From the NCBI GenBank assembly GCA_030629295.1, contig DAOVPH010000088.1, positions 1 through 6,668 of the forward strand: 6,668 bases of DNA, written 5' to 3'. This document shows positions 6,033 through 6,668 of the stretch, piece after piece (within the stretch, counting starts at the first letter, position 1; each line of letters starts with the position of its first letter). The DNA comes from Candidatus Latescibacterota bacterium. Its GTDB lineage: Bacteria > Latescibacterota > MVCY01. Under the pieces are notes generated by a model that saw nothing but the letters and a program-made list of their open reading frames with translations, searched no databases and was not told the origin of the DNA. The position numbers and the translations under genes were made by a program.

Positions 6033-6043
6033 AAACCCCGGCG

Positions 6044-6668
6044 CTACTTTTCTGGGTGAAGGGCCTTTTTTACCAGTTTTAGGGCACAATATTCACCACA
6101 CATAGTGCAGACATCCGAGAGTCGGGGACTGCTCTCTTCCCTCATTTTCCGAGCGAGCTCAGGATTGAGAGAAAGTCTGATTTGCTCCTCCCAGTTCAGA
6201 TCTTTTCTGGCCTGGGCCATTTTATGGTCCCATTCCGCCGCGCCTTTTACCCCCTTGACTATGTCTGCCGCGTGAGCAGCGATACGGGTCACTATCACTC
6301 CCTCTCTGACATCTTCTACTTTCGGCAATCGCAGGTGTTCACCGGGGGTGACATAGCAGAGAAAATCAGCACCAGCAGCGGCAGCCCAGGCACCTCCTAT
6401 AGCCGAGGTTATGTGATCATATCCCGGGGCAATGTCAGTGACAACCGGGCCCAGAACATAAAATGGGGCCCCTCGGCAAAGTCTCTTCTCCAGCAACACA
6501 TTGTACTCAACCTGGTCTAAGGGTAGATGACCTGGTCCTTCTATCATCGCCTGTACATCCTGTTCCCAGGCCCTCTGAGCCAGTTCTCCCAAGAGTACCA
6601 GCTCCCCTATCTGGGCCCGATCGGTGCCATCGGCCAAAGAGCCGGGACGAAGCCCATCACCCAGACTC
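6044..6668 (-). CDS. thiC: Phosphomethylpyrimidine synthase ThiC, C-terminal part (start outside window)
   Basis: On the minus strand the frame is open to the window edge and gives 207 residues before TAG (6044-6046). ThiC is a radical-SAM-type Fe-S enzyme that rearranges aminoimidazole ribotide into HMP-P, the pyrimidine precursor of thiamine. Signature segments are SLGDGLRPG, MIEGPGHLPLDQ, GAPFYVLGP, DIAPGYDHITSAIG and CYVTPGEHLRLP, which include metal- and substrate-site His residues. The terminal cluster is CTMCGEYC (6086-6109), which binds the 4Fe-4S cluster; its spacing is C-x2-C-x3-C. The gene appears intact through its C-terminus. It converges on the repeat-rich patch, and I see no clear terminator for it. 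Promoter and any TPP riboswitch would lie beyond 6668. Confidence 0.96.
   Translation of the reverse strand, partial: SLGDGLRPGSLADGTDRAQIGELVLLGELAQRAWEQDVQAMIEGPGHLPLDQVEYNVLLEKRLCRGAPFYVLGPVVTDIAPGYDHITSAIGGAWAAAAGADFLCYVTPGEHLRLPKVEDVREGVIVTRIAAHAADIVKGVKGAAEWDHKMAQARKDLNWEEQIRLSLNPELARKMREESSPRLSDVCTMCGEYCALKLVKKALHPEK

Noticed and set aside
6182..6520. 112-codon plus-strand frame
   Set aside because: It is antisense to the well-conserved ThiC coding sequence and shows no family motif.

Overview
The window looks like a bacterial chromosome fragment, probably from an uncultured or anaerobic lineage that I cannot name. AsnRS resembles the Bacillus/Clostridium type, ThiC ends in a short Cys cluster, Arg AGA/AGG and Ile ATA codons are common, and the intergenic DNA carries repeats. 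It divides into a compact housekeeping/DNA-repair operon on the left, a repeat-rich accessory patch in the middle, and the 3' part of a thiamine gene on the opposite strand at the right.

Left (1-4837, + strand): the 3' part of a SbcD/Mre11/YhaO-like metallophosphoesterase overlaps by 11 bp a 910-codon SbcC/Rad50/YhaN-like coiled-coil ATPase. Three bases later comes a complete asparaginyl-tRNA synthetase gene (asnS). The nuclease and ATPase should form one DNA-end-processing complex. The ATPase has a membrane hairpin in the middle of its coiled coil, where Rad50 and SbcC carry a zinc hook. Spacing suggests all three genes are co-transcribed, ending at a strong intrinsic terminator at 4945-4969.

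Middle (4838-6043): this patch holds a hairpin-plus-octamer repeat, a 15-bp-period repeat, the terminator, and a good promoter candidate with an overlapping inverted repeat. A hicB-hicA toxin-antitoxin pair follows (antitoxin first, 8-bp overlap), possibly preceded by a 29-codon ORF coupled to hicB by ATGA. After hicA there is a purine-rich array built on an 8-bp unit (GGAGCARR). Next is the N-terminal half of a four-helix-bundle (S23/IVP family) gene that runs directly into another copy of the repeat and stops there.

Right (6044-6668, - strand): the C-terminal about 207 residues of ThiC (HMP-P synthase, thiamine biosynthesis), converging on the repeat-rich patch. Its start and any riboswitch lie outside the window.

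I do not see a clearly new multi-gene system. The observations most worth following are the composite repeat family that ends the truncated four-helix-bundle gene, the membrane hairpin and altered nucleotide-binding motifs of the YhaN-like ATPase, and the leader-like ORF and operator candidate in front of hicBA.
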